Positions 1 to 8,673 of a stretch of 53,078 nt of DNA are shown here, piece after piece (position 1 is the first letter of the stretch; every line of letters starts with the position of its first letter). The notes beneath the pieces are model-generated. The model did not search any database, had not been told where the DNA came from, and was given only the letters and a program-made list of their open reading frames with translations. Source of the DNA: Mediterranea sp. (in: CFB group bacteria) (GTDB lineage Bacteria > Bacteroidota > Bacteroidia > Bacteroidales > Bacteroidaceae). The translations under genes were made by a program, and so were the position numbers. The stretch covers positions 1 to 53,078 of the forward strand of contig JAIRNG010000015.1 in NCBI GenBank assembly GCA_031258135.1. Direction: 5' to 3'.

Positions 1-324
1 CGGGCGGAGAAAGAAGGACTGTCCGTCGCCCACTACGACTTGCGGTTTCTCAAACCCTTAGATACGGAACTGCTGCACGAAGCAGGCCGCAAATTCAAGA
101 AGATCATCACCGTAGAAGACGGAGTCATCAACGGAGGAATGGGCGGCGCCATACTGGAATTCATGTCGGACAACGGCTACTCTCCGCTCGTCAGACGGAT
201 CGGAGCGCCCGACAAATTCATCGAACACGGTTCCATACCCGAACTGTACGAACTGTGCGGAATGAACGAAGAAGCCATTTATAAAGAATTGAAAAATATG
301 AATGGGTCTCACCTGGTAAGGTGA
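1..324 (+). CDS. dxs: 1-deoxy-D-xylulose-5-phosphate synthase, C-terminal fragment (5' end outside window)
   Basis: Frame open from base 1; [21 protein letters not shown]...[20 protein letters not shown] matches the DXS transketolase C-terminal domain. Confidence 0.88.
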   Translation, partial: RAEKEGLSVAHYDLRFLKPLDTELLHEAGRKFKKIITVEDGVINGGMGGAILEFMSDNGYSPLVRRIGAPDKFIEHGSIPELYELCGMNEEAIYKELKNMNGSHLVR

Positions 325-366
325 ATGGGGGTCACAAGTTACGCATGAATAATAAAGGAAACAATT

Positions 367-1707
367 ATGAAGATCATCATCGCCGGCGCCGGTGCGGTAG
401 GTACACACCTCGCCAAATTGCTCTCACGCGAGAAGCAGGATATTATTCTGATAGACGACGACGAAGACAAGCTCAGTCCGTTGAGCGTCAACTTCGACCT
501 GATGACGGTGGCGGGGTCGCCCACGTCGATCAGCGCATTGGAAGATGTCGGGGTGAACGAGGCAGACCTGTTCGTCGCGGTCACTCCGGATGAAAGCCGC
601 AACGTGACGGCCTGTATGCTTGCCACGAACCTGGGCGCCGGAAAGACAGTGGCGCGCATCGACAACTACGAATACCTCCTGCCCAAAAACAAAGAATTCT
701 TCAGGAACCTCGGCGTACATTCGCTCATCTATCCCGAAATGCTGGCGGCCAAGGAGATCGTATCCTCCATGCGCATGAGCTGGGTGCGCCAATGGTGGGA
801 ATTTTGCGGAGGAACGCTCATCCTTATCGGCGCCAAGCTGCGTGAAAAAGCCGGGATACTGGACATTCCCCTCTATGAGCTGGGAGGGCCGGGCATACCC
901 TATCACGTGGTGGCCATCAAACGGGGGAACGAAACCATCATTCCACGGGGAGACGACACCCTGAAACTGCATGACATCGTTTACTTCACCACCACCCGGA
1001 AATATGTTCCATACATCCGGAAGATCGCCGGAAAAGAAGATGAGGCGGATGTGCAGAACGTCATGATCATGGGGGGCGGCCGCATAGCCGTACGAACCGC
1101 ACAATACGTTCCGGACTATATGAAAGTAAAGATCATCGAGAGCAGCGCCGAACGCTGCAACCGCCTCACCGAACTGCTGGACGACCGCGTAATGATCATC
1201 AACGGCGACGGCAGAAACATGGACATGCTCGTGGAAGAAGGACTTAAGAACACACAGGCCTTCGTGGCCCTTACCGGAAATTCCGAGACCAACATCCTGG
1301 CCTGTCTCGCCGCCAAACGCATGGGAGTGAGCAAAACAGTGGCCGAAGTGGAAAACATCGACTACATCACGATGGCGGAAAGCCTGGACATCGGTACGGT
1401 CATCAATAAAAAGATGATCACCGCCGGACACATCTACCAGATGATGCTGGACGCAGACGTTTCGAACGTGAAAAGCCTGACCTTTGCCAATGCGGACGTG
1501 GCCGAGTTCACCGTCAAACCGGAGTCCAGGATCACCAGACATCCGGTCAAAGACCTGGGATTACCCAAAGGAACGACCATCGGCGGACTGGTGCGCCAGG
1601 GAGAAGGGCAATTGGTTACGGGAGATACCATGATCCGGGCCGGCGACCACGTCGTAGTGTTCTGCCTGGACATGATGATCAAGAAGATAGAGAAATATTT
1701 CAATTGA
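367..1707 (+). CDS. trkA: Trk system potassium uptake protein TrkA (two RCK domains)
   Basis: MKIIIAGAGAVGTHLAKLLSREKQDIILIDDD Rossmann motif, second RCK (NVMIMGGGRIAVRTAQ); followed by trkH with 4-bp overlap. Confidence 0.95.
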   Translation: MKIIIAGAGAVGTHLAKLLSREKQDIILIDDDEDKLSPLSVNFDLMTVAGSPTSISALEDVGVNEADLFVAVTPDESRNVTACMLATNLGAGKTVARIDNYEYLLPKNKEFFRNLGVHSLIYPEMLAAKEIVSSMRMSWVRQWWEFCGGTLILIGAKLREKAGILDIPLYELGGPGIPYHVVAIKRGNETIIPRGDDTLKLHDIVYFTTTRKYVPYIRKIAGKEDEADVQNVMIMGGGRIAVRTAQYVPDYMKVKIIESSAERCNRLTELLDDRVMIINGDGRNMDMLVEEGLKNTQAFVALTGNSETNILACLAAKRMGVSKTVAEVENIDYITMAESLDIGTVINKKMITAGHIYQMMLDADVSNVKSLTFANADVAEFTVKPESRITRHPVKDLGLPKGTTIGGLVRQGEGQLVTGDTMIRAGDHVVVFCLDMMIKKIEKYFN

Positions 1708-3164
1708 CGGAAATGATAAATACAAAGATGATATACCGCATCATGGGGCTTCTGGTTCTCCTGGAAACCGTTATGCTGCTTTGCTGCATAGGCGTCTCGC
1801 TCTGTTACGGCGAGGATGACCTGAACAGTTTCATAATGACCACGCTTGTCACAGGGGGTGTGGGAGCCATACTGGTCTTTACCGGACGAAAAGCGGAAAG
1901 GCAATTGGGCAAGCGTGACGGAATTATCATCGTAAGCATATCGTGGGTCGTCGTATCCGTTTTCGGCATGCTGCCGTTCTACGCCAGCGGGTACATACCC
2001 GGCGTCACAAACGCATTCTTTGAAGCCATGTCGGGCTTTACCAGCACAGGCTCCAGTATCCTCGACGACGTGGAAGCCCTTCCGCATGGCCTGCTCTTCT
2101 GGCGCAGCATCATCCAATGGTTCGGCGGACTGGGCATTGTGTTCTTCACGATAGCCGTATTGCCGATCTTCGGAGTGGGGGGAATCCAGCTTTCCGCCGC
2201 CGAATCCAGCGGAGTGAACCAGGACAAGGTGCACCCCCGTATCGGAGTAACCGCCAAATGGATATGGAGTATCTACTTCGGGCTGACGCTCATTGTGATC
2301 CTGCTCTACATGGCCGGCGGAATGAGCGCCTTCGACAGTGTATGCCATGCCTTTACCACAACGGCCACAGGCGGTTTTTCAACCAAACAGGCCAGCATAG
2401 GACACTATCATTCACCCTATATCGAATATGTCACGGCCGTTTTCATGACGGCATCGGGGATCAACTTTACCCTGTTGCTGCTCTTCGTCAACCGGAAATT
2501 CAGGAAATTCTTCGCAAACTCAGAGTTGAAATGGTACCTGGCCTCCGTGGCCGTCTTCACCCTGACCATTACGGCCGGACTATATCACACCACTCCAATG
2601 GGAATAGAGGAAGCCTTCCGCAAATCCTTCTTCCAGGTGGCCTCACTTCACACCTCCACAGGATATAACACCGCCGATTACATGACATGGGAACCCGCGC
2701 TATGGGGAACATTATGTTTCCTGATGCTTATCGGCGCATGTGCCGGAAGCACGTCGGGAGGACTGAAATCCATCCGCATCGTTATCCTCGCAAAAGTGGC
2801 CCGCAATGAGTTCAGGCGGCTCATCCATCCCAATGCCGTATTGCCGGTGCGCATAAACAAACAGGTCATTCCACCCTCCATGCTTACCCATACGCTTGCC
2901 TTTATCTTTGTATATTTAGCCATTATCATCGCCGGCAGCCTCGTCATGATGGCCCTGGGCCTCGGATTTGCGGATTCGGTAGGTACGGCCATCTCGAGCA
3001 TCGGCAACATGGGCTCCGGAATAGGGCTGACAGGCCCTGCCTCTTCCTGGAACGGCCTGCCCGATCCGGCAAAATGGCTGATGGCTTTCCTGATGCTGAT
3101 CGGGCGTCTTGAACTGTTTACCGTACTGATTCTCTTCTCCCGCGGATTCTGGAAGAAAAACTGA
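1704..3164 (+). CDS. trkH: Trk potassium transporter membrane subunit TrkH
   Basis: 486 aa polytopic protein; selectivity-loop-like motifs (SGFTSTGSS, TTATGGFS, HTSTGYNT, SSIGNMGSGIG); start overlaps trkA stop. Confidence 0.94.
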   Translation: MTEMINTKMIYRIMGLLVLLETVMLLCCIGVSLCYGEDDLNSFIMTTLVTGGVGAILVFTGRKAERQLGKRDGIIIVSISWVVVSVFGMLPFYASGYIPGVTNAFFEAMSGFTSTGSSILDDVEALPHGLLFWRSIIQWFGGLGIVFFTIAVLPIFGVGGIQLSAAESSGVNQDKVHPRIGVTAKWIWSIYFGLTLIVILLYMAGGMSAFDSVCHAFTTTATGGFSTKQASIGHYHSPYIEYVTAVFMTASGINFTLLLLFVNRKFRKFFANSELKWYLASVAVFTLTITAGLYHTTPMGIEEAFRKSFFQVASLHTSTGYNTADYMTWEPALWGTLCFLMLIGACAGSTSGGLKSIRIVILAKVARNEFRRLIHPNAVLPVRINKQVIPPSMLTHTLAFIFVYLAIIIAGSLVMMALGLGFADSVGTAISSIGNMGSGIGLTGPASSWNGLPDPAKWLMAFLMLIGRLELFTVLILFSRGFWKKN

Positions 3165-3193
3165 AAGCTCACTTAATACACCGGTAAAGAAGT

Positions 3194-4309
3194 TTACGGA
3201 TTTACCGCTCCAACCCTGGGGGACGCGGAGCCGGTTCTGTGTCCCTGCCTGAAATTACCCTCGAAGGTTTTGCCGTTCTTATCGGTCTCCACCCCCTTGC
3301 CTTCCTTCAGTCCGTTCACAAAGTGGCCTTCGTATCGCGTTCCGTCGGAAAGGATCAGTTTTCCATAGCCATTGGGCTTATCATTACGCCATTCGCCGTC
3401 ATAGACATCGCCGTTGCTCCATTTGTACACGCCATACCCGCTACGGACGCCATTCACCCAATATCCGTCGTATCGCGTTCCGGACGCCCAGACAAAGACA
3501 CCCTTGCCGTCGGGCAACCCATCCTTAAAATTACCCGTGTACGTATCGCCGTTTGCATCATAGAAAGCGCCCCGTCCGGTACGTACGCCATGCAGGTAAG
3601 AGCCTTCATAACGGTCGCCGCCGCTGAAACTGAACGTTCCTCTTCCATGTTGCAGGTCATTTTCAAACTCCCCTACGTATCTATCGCCCGAAGCATATTC
3701 GAATGTTCCCTGTCCATGGCGAACATCATCCTTCCAATATCCGTTATAGTTGGATTCATCGCTCCAGGTCATCACACCTCTGCCGTTCTTGCGGTCATCC
3801 CTCCATTCGCCCACATACCGGGTTCCGTTTTTCCATACGTACGTACCTTCGCCCTCGCGCAGGTTATTTTCCCAATTACCGACATAGTAATCTCCGTTAT
3901 GATAATACATGCGCCCCATCCCCTGACGGGAGTTCATGTACCATAAACCTTCGTACCGGTTATTGTCGACAAAACGGACTGTCCCCCGTCCATGCCGTTG
4001 GTCCTGCAACCAGTCGCCTTCATATCTTTCCCCGCTGAAGAGGGTATATACGCCATGACCTTCCCGTTTTCCCTTTACATATCCGCCTTCATACACATCG
4101 CCGTTCTTAAAGACCGTCCTGCCTTTACCGTTGGGCCTGCCTTTCGCAAGCTCCCCGGTATAGACGGAACCATCTTTAAAGGTATAGGCGCCAATCTTGA
4201 CTTCGCTTGAGAACACGTCTTTTATTTTACTCAGGAACCCGCCGTTTTGCGCATGGGCCGCGGCCTGGCCGCAAGCAATACAGATCAATAGCGTATATAA
4301 ATATTTCAT
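3194..4309 (-). CDS. Secreted MORN-repeat protein
   Basis: Signal peptide MKYLYTLLICIACGQAAAHAQ, then many tandem MORN motifs (YEGGYVKGKREGHGVYTLFSGERYEGDW...). Confidence 0.9.
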   Translation of the reverse strand: MKYLYTLLICIACGQAAAHAQNGGFLSKIKDVFSSEVKIGAYTFKDGSVYTGELAKGRPNGKGRTVFKNGDVYEGGYVKGKREGHGVYTLFSGERYEGDWLQDQRHGRGTVRFVDNNRYEGLWYMNSRQGMGRMYYHNGDYYVGNWENNLREGEGTYVWKNGTRYVGEWRDDRKNGRGVMTWSDESNYNGYWKDDVRHGQGTFEYASGDRYVGEFENDLQHGRGTFSFSGGDRYEGSYLHGVRTGRGAFYDANGDTYTGNFKDGLPDGKGVFVWASGTRYDGYWVNGVRSGYGVYKWSNGDVYDGEWRNDKPNGYGKLILSDGTRYEGHFVNGLKEGKGVETDKNGKTFEGNFRQGHRTGSASPRVGAVNP

Positions 4310-4312
4310 CTT

Positions 4313-4753
4313 TCAACGTTTAAGCAAAAAAAACTCTTTTATCTTTCGTGAACATTCATCGGCCATAACGCCCGGTACGACTTCGGTCTTAGGATGCAGC
4401 GCATGCGGTGCATAACGCCGGTATCCGCGTTTCTCGTCGGAAGCCCCAAAGATCAGACGCCCGGTCTGCGCCCAGGCGATGGCTCCAGCGCACATCACGC
4501 AAGGCTCTACGGTGACGTAAAGCGCACAATCATTCAGGTATTTCCCTCCGAGTGCATGGGATGCAGCGGTGATGGCCTGCATCTCGGCATGTGCGGTAAC
4601 ATCGTTCAGCGCTTCGGTCAAGTTGCAGGCGCGGGCTATGATCCGTCCTTTACAGACTACGATCGCCCCGACAGGCACTTCACCCCTTGCGGCCGCTTTA
4701 TCGGCTTCGATCAGCGCCTGCTTCATAAAACCGGCATCATCCGTTATGGTCAT
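4313..4753 (-). CDS. tadA: tRNA-specific adenosine deaminase / nucleoside deaminase
   Basis: HAEMQAI and PCVMCAGAI zinc-deaminase motifs. Confidence 0.9.
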   Translation of the reverse strand: MTITDDAGFMKQALIEADKAAARGEVPVGAIVVCKGRIIARACNLTEALNDVTAHAEMQAITAASHALGGKYLNDCALYVTVEPCVMCAGAIAWAQTGRLIFGASDEKRGYRRYAPHALHPKTEVVPGVMADECSRKIKEFFLLKR

Positions 4754-4983
4754 CGTCGCATATCGTGTTCACCGAAGAGAGTCGGATAATCCTCTTCCAT
4801 GTTTTTATACACAAACATGAAAATCGTTTCGCGCAACCAGCGTGACTTATTTGTTATTTTGTATTTCTCAAGATAACGGTCCACGATTTTCTGCTCGTCT
4901 TCACTCATCAGACACGTCATGCGTAACTGCCTTTTGGGTTCGGCAACAGAAGCTTTTGCACACTTTTTATCTCTCTTCTTCAT
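4750..4983 (-). CDS. Small conserved-type protein, possibly ribbon-helix-helix
   Basis: 77 aa ORF overlapping tadA start by 4 bp (translational coupling); basic N-terminus; LRMTCLMSEDEQKIVDRYLEKYKITNKSRWLRETI resembles an RHH fold. Confidence 0.6.
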   Translation of the reverse strand: MKKRDKKCAKASVAEPKRQLRMTCLMSEDEQKIVDRYLEKYKITNKSRWLRETIFMFVYKNMEEDYPTLFGEHDMRR

Positions 4984-5057
4984 AATTCTTTCGCAAAATT
5001 ACTTTTACTTCTTTAATTTCAAAGCATAAAATAAGTAAATTTGCGAAAAACAACATA

Positions 5058-5423
5058 ATGGCATACCACAATACATTAGGCGAAGCCGGCGAGAAAGCGG
5101 CGGCAGCGTATCTGGAAAAGCTCGGTTATCACATTTGCCACAGGAACTGGCGCAAAGGACGCCTGGAACTGGATATTGTTGCAACCGACGGAAACGAGTT
5201 GATTGTCGTGGAAGTAAAAACCCGGACGGATACGGCGCATATCCTTCCGCAGGAGGCTGTTACGCGGCAAAAGGTCAGGCGTACGGTCATAGCTGCCGAC
5301 GCCTATCTGAAAACATTCCGGACGGATGCTCCCGTACGGTTCGACATTATCAGCATAGTAGGCCGTGAGGGCCATTTCAAAATAGAACACATAAAAGAGG
5401 CTTTTTATCCTCCTGTATTTTAA
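5058..5423 (+). CDS. YraN family (UPF0102) nuclease-like protein
   Basis: GEAGEKAAAAYLEKLGYHICHRNWR...ELDIVATDGNELIVVEVKTR typical of YraN. Confidence 0.92.
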   Translation: MAYHNTLGEAGEKAAAAYLEKLGYHICHRNWRKGRLELDIVATDGNELIVVEVKTRTDTAHILPQEAVTRQKVRRTVIAADAYLKTFRTDAPVRFDIISIVGREGHFKIEHIKEAFYPPVF

Positions 5424-5461
5424 CCGGAGGTCGAAATGCGGATTATCATTCAATACTCAAA

Positions 5462-5815
5462 ATGGATATAGAATCGGTCAGAGCGTATTGTTTAAGCAAG
5501 AAAGCGGCAACAGAGGGTTTTCCTTTTGATGACGATTCGCTTGTCTTTAAGGTTATGGGCAAGATGTTCGCCCTGATCAGTCTTGGGCGGGCAGACAGAA
5601 TCGCGCTCAAGTGCGACCCGGAATATGCGCTTGAACTGCGTGACGACTATAACGGGGTAGAAGGCGCTTACCACTTCAACAAGAAGTACTGGAACCAGGT
5701 CTTTCTCGACAGGGATGTGGACGACAAATTGCTTAAGCGCCTGATCGATCATTCATACGACGAGGTTCTCAGGAAGTTCACGAAGAAAATACGTACCGAA
5801 TATGACAAACTTTAA
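5462..5815 (+). CDS. MmcQ/YjbR family DNA-binding protein
   Basis: FPFDDDSLVFKVMGKMFALISL...LKCDPEYALELRDDYNGVEGAYHFNKKYWNQV is the family signature. Confidence 0.9.
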   Translation: MDIESVRAYCLSKKAATEGFPFDDDSLVFKVMGKMFALISLGRADRIALKCDPEYALELRDDYNGVEGAYHFNKKYWNQVFLDRDVDDKLLKRLIDHSYDEVLRKFTKKIRTEYDKL

Positions 5816-6566
5816 TGCGCCTGTTTTCCATGTAACGGAGACAGACTCTACCAACAATTACCTGAACGTCCTTTCACTCAAGGAAAACCCGGAAGAGTTC
5901 ACCGTGATCACCGCTGATTTTCAGACAGCGGGCAAAGGACAACGGGGAAAGGGCTGGGAGTCGGAAGCGGGGAAGAACCTGCTTTTCAGCATGGTGATGT
6001 ATCCGGCGTTCCTGAAACCGCGAAAACAATTCCTCCTCTCACAGACCATAGCGCTGGCCATCAAAGAGGAACTCGACACCTTTTCGGGCGGGTTCTCCAT
6101 CAAGTGGCCAAACGATATATACTGGCGCGAAAAGAAAATCTGCGGCATATTGATTGAGAATGAGCTGCTGGGCGACGCTATCAAAAAGAGCGTCGCCGGC
6201 ATAGGTATAAACATCAATCAGGAACAGTTTCACAGTTCGGCCCCCAATCCGGTTTCCTTACGGCAGATCACAGGAAAGCCGCAGCGTAAGGACTACATCT
6301 TAGGACACGTCATCGACCGGATCATGGAAAACTATACCTTATTAAAAGAGGGAAAGACGGAACTGCTGACCGAACGTTATCATAACGCCCTTTACCGTAA
6401 AGAGGGGATGTATCCGTACCGGGATAACTCAGGGGACTTTATGGCGCGTATCGTATGTGTCAGGCCCGAAGGAACGCTCATGCTGAAGGATGAGAAGGGA
6501 AACGAAAGAGGGTATGCTTTTAAGGAAGTACAATATGTTCCGGTTCATCCGGCAAATACTTTTTGA
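5802..6566 (+). CDS. birA: Biotin--[acetyl-CoA-carboxylase] ligase
   Basis: TDSTNNYLN, TADFQTAGKGQRGKGWES, KWPNDIYW biotin ligase motifs; stop codon lies inside a 21-bp repeat. Confidence 0.92.
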   Translation: MTNFNAPVFHVTETDSTNNYLNVLSLKENPEEFTVITADFQTAGKGQRGKGWESEAGKNLLFSMVMYPAFLKPRKQFLLSQTIALAIKEELDTFSGGFSIKWPNDIYWREKKICGILIENELLGDAIKKSVAGIGININQEQFHSSAPNPVSLRQITGKPQRKDYILGHVIDRIMENYTLLKEGKTELLTERYHNALYRKEGMYPYRDNSGDFMARIVCVRPEGTLMLKDEKGNERGYAFKEVQYVPVHPANTF

Positions 6567-6606
6567 TTTTTGCAAGCAACTTTTTGAAATCTGCAGGCAG
6601 CTTTTT
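6558..6606. repeat. Degenerate 21-bp tandem repeat, same family as 23642-23774 in opposite orientation
   Basis: actttttgatttttgcaagca / actttttgaaatctgcaggca / gcttttt; reverse complement AAAAAGCTGCCTGCAGATTTC matches the other array. Confidence 0.8.
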
Positions 6607-6748
6607 CCTGAGTTTGGTGCTGGGACCTCCAAATTAGAATTCAAAGATTTTAGCTAATTTCTTTTGCTCCTCTGATATTAGTATCGTTTTGCTAACCACT
6701 TCTCCCGTTGATGGGACTTTTCCTGACTTCGTCAATGGGACTCCCAAG

Positions 6749-7252
6749 TTAAAATTCGGAAAGAATTAACGGTGTGAGCATCCTCTGCTCATGGGTCGGA
6801 AACATTACTTGTTGCTTTGTCTGTCCATCGGTCATATTGATGGTTACCATAGATATTGTTTTGGCAATATTCATCACTTTGTCTACACTCAGCTCAATTC
6901 CCAACATCCGTAGTATTCTCTCAAGTTCTTTGTAAACTTTATATGCCATAAAGCAGATGCAGATGTGCGCCTCTATACGTCGCCCTGTAAAGTGGAAAAC
7001 CGGACGTGTTTCCAATGTCCCTTTTGATACCCGGAATGCTCGCTCTACAACCCAGAGTCCGTGATACTGCCTTATGACTTCACAGGCATCCGGATTGGTA
7101 TTGGTCACATAGCTTTTCAATCCGTCCCATCCGGCATTCCCGGCTATTCTTGCCTGGTCAATGTTCACCATAACATCGCTCTCTATCACAAGAAATTTGT
7201 TGACACCAAAAGAAGAAGAATCAAAATAACTTACGCGTTTAATATCTGTCAA
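6749..7252 (-). pseudogene. Truncated transposase (IS1634/IS4-like), C-terminal remnant
   Basis: AGWDGLKSYVTNT...IRQYHGLWVVERAFRVSKGTLETRPVFHFTGRRIEAHICICFMAYKVYKELER is the conserved C-terminal part; the N-terminal catalytic portion is absent. Confidence 0.8.
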
Positions 7253-7290
7253 TTACATCTTTTGCCCAGTAAGAAGTGATGAAGTCAGGA

Positions 7291-7330
7291 AATTGTAAAT
7301 GGTCTGATTGTAAATGGTCTGATCGTAAAT
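7291..7330. repeat. 15-bp dispersed/tandem repeat (GTAAATGGTCTGATT), locus 1
   Basis: attgtaaatggtctg attgtaaatggtctg atcgtaaat; also at 22130-22182 and 30924-30949. Confidence 0.75.
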
Positions 7331-7467
7331 AGCCGCAGGCGTCTGCGGCAGATCGCCGTAAGCTACGTGGAGCAAAAACATGTATGTGTTGGCTCGCCGA
7401 CATCGTCGGGAATCTGAAAAACATGTATGTGACGGCCCATCGACGATTTTCGCTCCGGAATAAAATT

Positions 7468-7549
7468 AAAAAAATCCGTGTGATCCGTGAAATCCGTGTC
7501 CTTTAATCATATCCAAGGACATGGATTTCACGGATCACACGGATTTTTT
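7468..7549. terminator. Long near-perfect inverted repeat, probable bidirectional terminator hairpin
   Basis: AAAAAATCCGTGTGATCCGTGAAATCCGTGTCCTT ... AAGGACATGGATTTCACGGATCACACGGATTTTTT just downstream of the wzz stop. Confidence 0.75.
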
Positions 7550-7596
7550 AGTTTTATAATCTGCGGGAATCTGCGGCTCAAAAAGACGTTTCAAAA

Positions 7597-8673
7597 CTAT
7601 TTCCTTTCCTTCCTCCAACTTTTCACCAGGTCTTTTACAAACAATATCCAGCCTGCGCTTCCTACACCCGCTAAAAACACAAAACCGATAAGGATCATCA
7701 TTTTATTGGGCTTGGCCGGACGTAAGGACACCGTAGCCGGTTGTACAACCGTATATACCGGAGTTATTTCCTGGACTTTCGCCCTGGCCATTTGCAATTG
7801 CTGGGCAACCTGGTTATAAATATTATAGGCTAATGACATCTCGTTCCGCAGACGTTCCTGTTCCGTCAGCCGGCTTTGCAGGATCACGTTCTGGTTCCCA
7901 TCCACATAGTCCGCATATTTTTTCTGCGCCGCAAAATAATCCGCCCTGGCTTCACGATACAGCTTTTCGGTAAAAGCCAGGTCATGCTTGGCCTTATTGG
8001 TCCGATAGTCCGTAATGTAATTCTGTAGCTTAATCATCACGGTGTCCGTTAACGTCGCAGAGATCAACGGGTCCTGCATGGTAACGGAAATCGTTGTTAT
8101 TCCGGTTTTCTTATCGATAGCCACGGATATGCGCCGGCTCAACGCCTCGGCGATACCGGCTTCCTCCGGAGTCAGCCTGAACGGATCCGGAACGCGGTCA
8201 ACTTCTTCCGGTCGCTCCCTGAACAGGGCCAGGAGTTTGAACGGGGCGGAAAGAACCGCACTCCACCACGGGGAACGTTGATGTTCGTCCAGATAGTCAT
8301 AAAGGGTAGTCTCACAGGCGCCCTCCATATCCTTTACCCGTACGCCGAACAATTCGGTCAGAAACGGAGTCGAGCTGACAATGTCGGGATAAAGCGCCGG
8401 CGAAAGAGCATCTTCTCCGGTGGAATTTCCCAGGTTAATACCCGCTATGGCGGCAAGCGCCCCCATATTACCCGCATTCGATTTGGAACTCGATTCCGGC
8501 GCCAGCGTTATACTCGTTTCATATTCACGGGGAATGCTGAATGCAACAATAATACCTGCAACCGCTGCTATACCACACCACTTAAAGATCAGTTTACGCC
8601 CAGCCCAGACTTTCTGCGCAAGTTCTATCAGATCAATTTCCTGCTCTTCCATCCGCTCACTTTTTAAGAACAT
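7597..8673 (-). CDS. Wzz/GNVR-type polysaccharide chain-length determinant
   Basis: EIDLIELAQKVWAGRKLIFKWCGIAAVAGIIVAFSIPREYETSITLAPE and a C-terminal TM segment; proline-rich PAKPNK motif before TM2. Confidence 0.9.
   Translation of the reverse strand: MFLKSERMEEQEIDLIELAQKVWAGRKLIFKWCGIAAVAGIIVAFSIPREYETSITLAPESSSKSNAGNMGALAAIAGINLGNSTGEDALSPALYPDIVSSTPFLTELFGVRVKDMEGACETTLYDYLDEHQRSPWWSAVLSAPFKLLALFRERPEEVDRVPDPFRLTPEEAGIAEALSRRISVAIDKKTGITTISVTMQDPLISATLTDTVMIKLQNYITDYRTNKAKHDLAFTEKLYREARADYFAAQKKYADYVDGNQNVILQSRLTEQERLRNEMSLAYNIYNQVAQQLQMARAKVQEITPVYTVVQPATVSLRPAKPNKMMILIGFVFLAGVGSAGWILFVKDLVKSWRKERK

Noticed and set aside
424-1542. 372-aa minus-strand ORF antisense to trkA
   Set aside because: Composition (His/Val/Asp-rich, no recognisable domain) is typical of a shadow ORF opposite a high-GC3 gene; trkA on the other strand is unambiguous.
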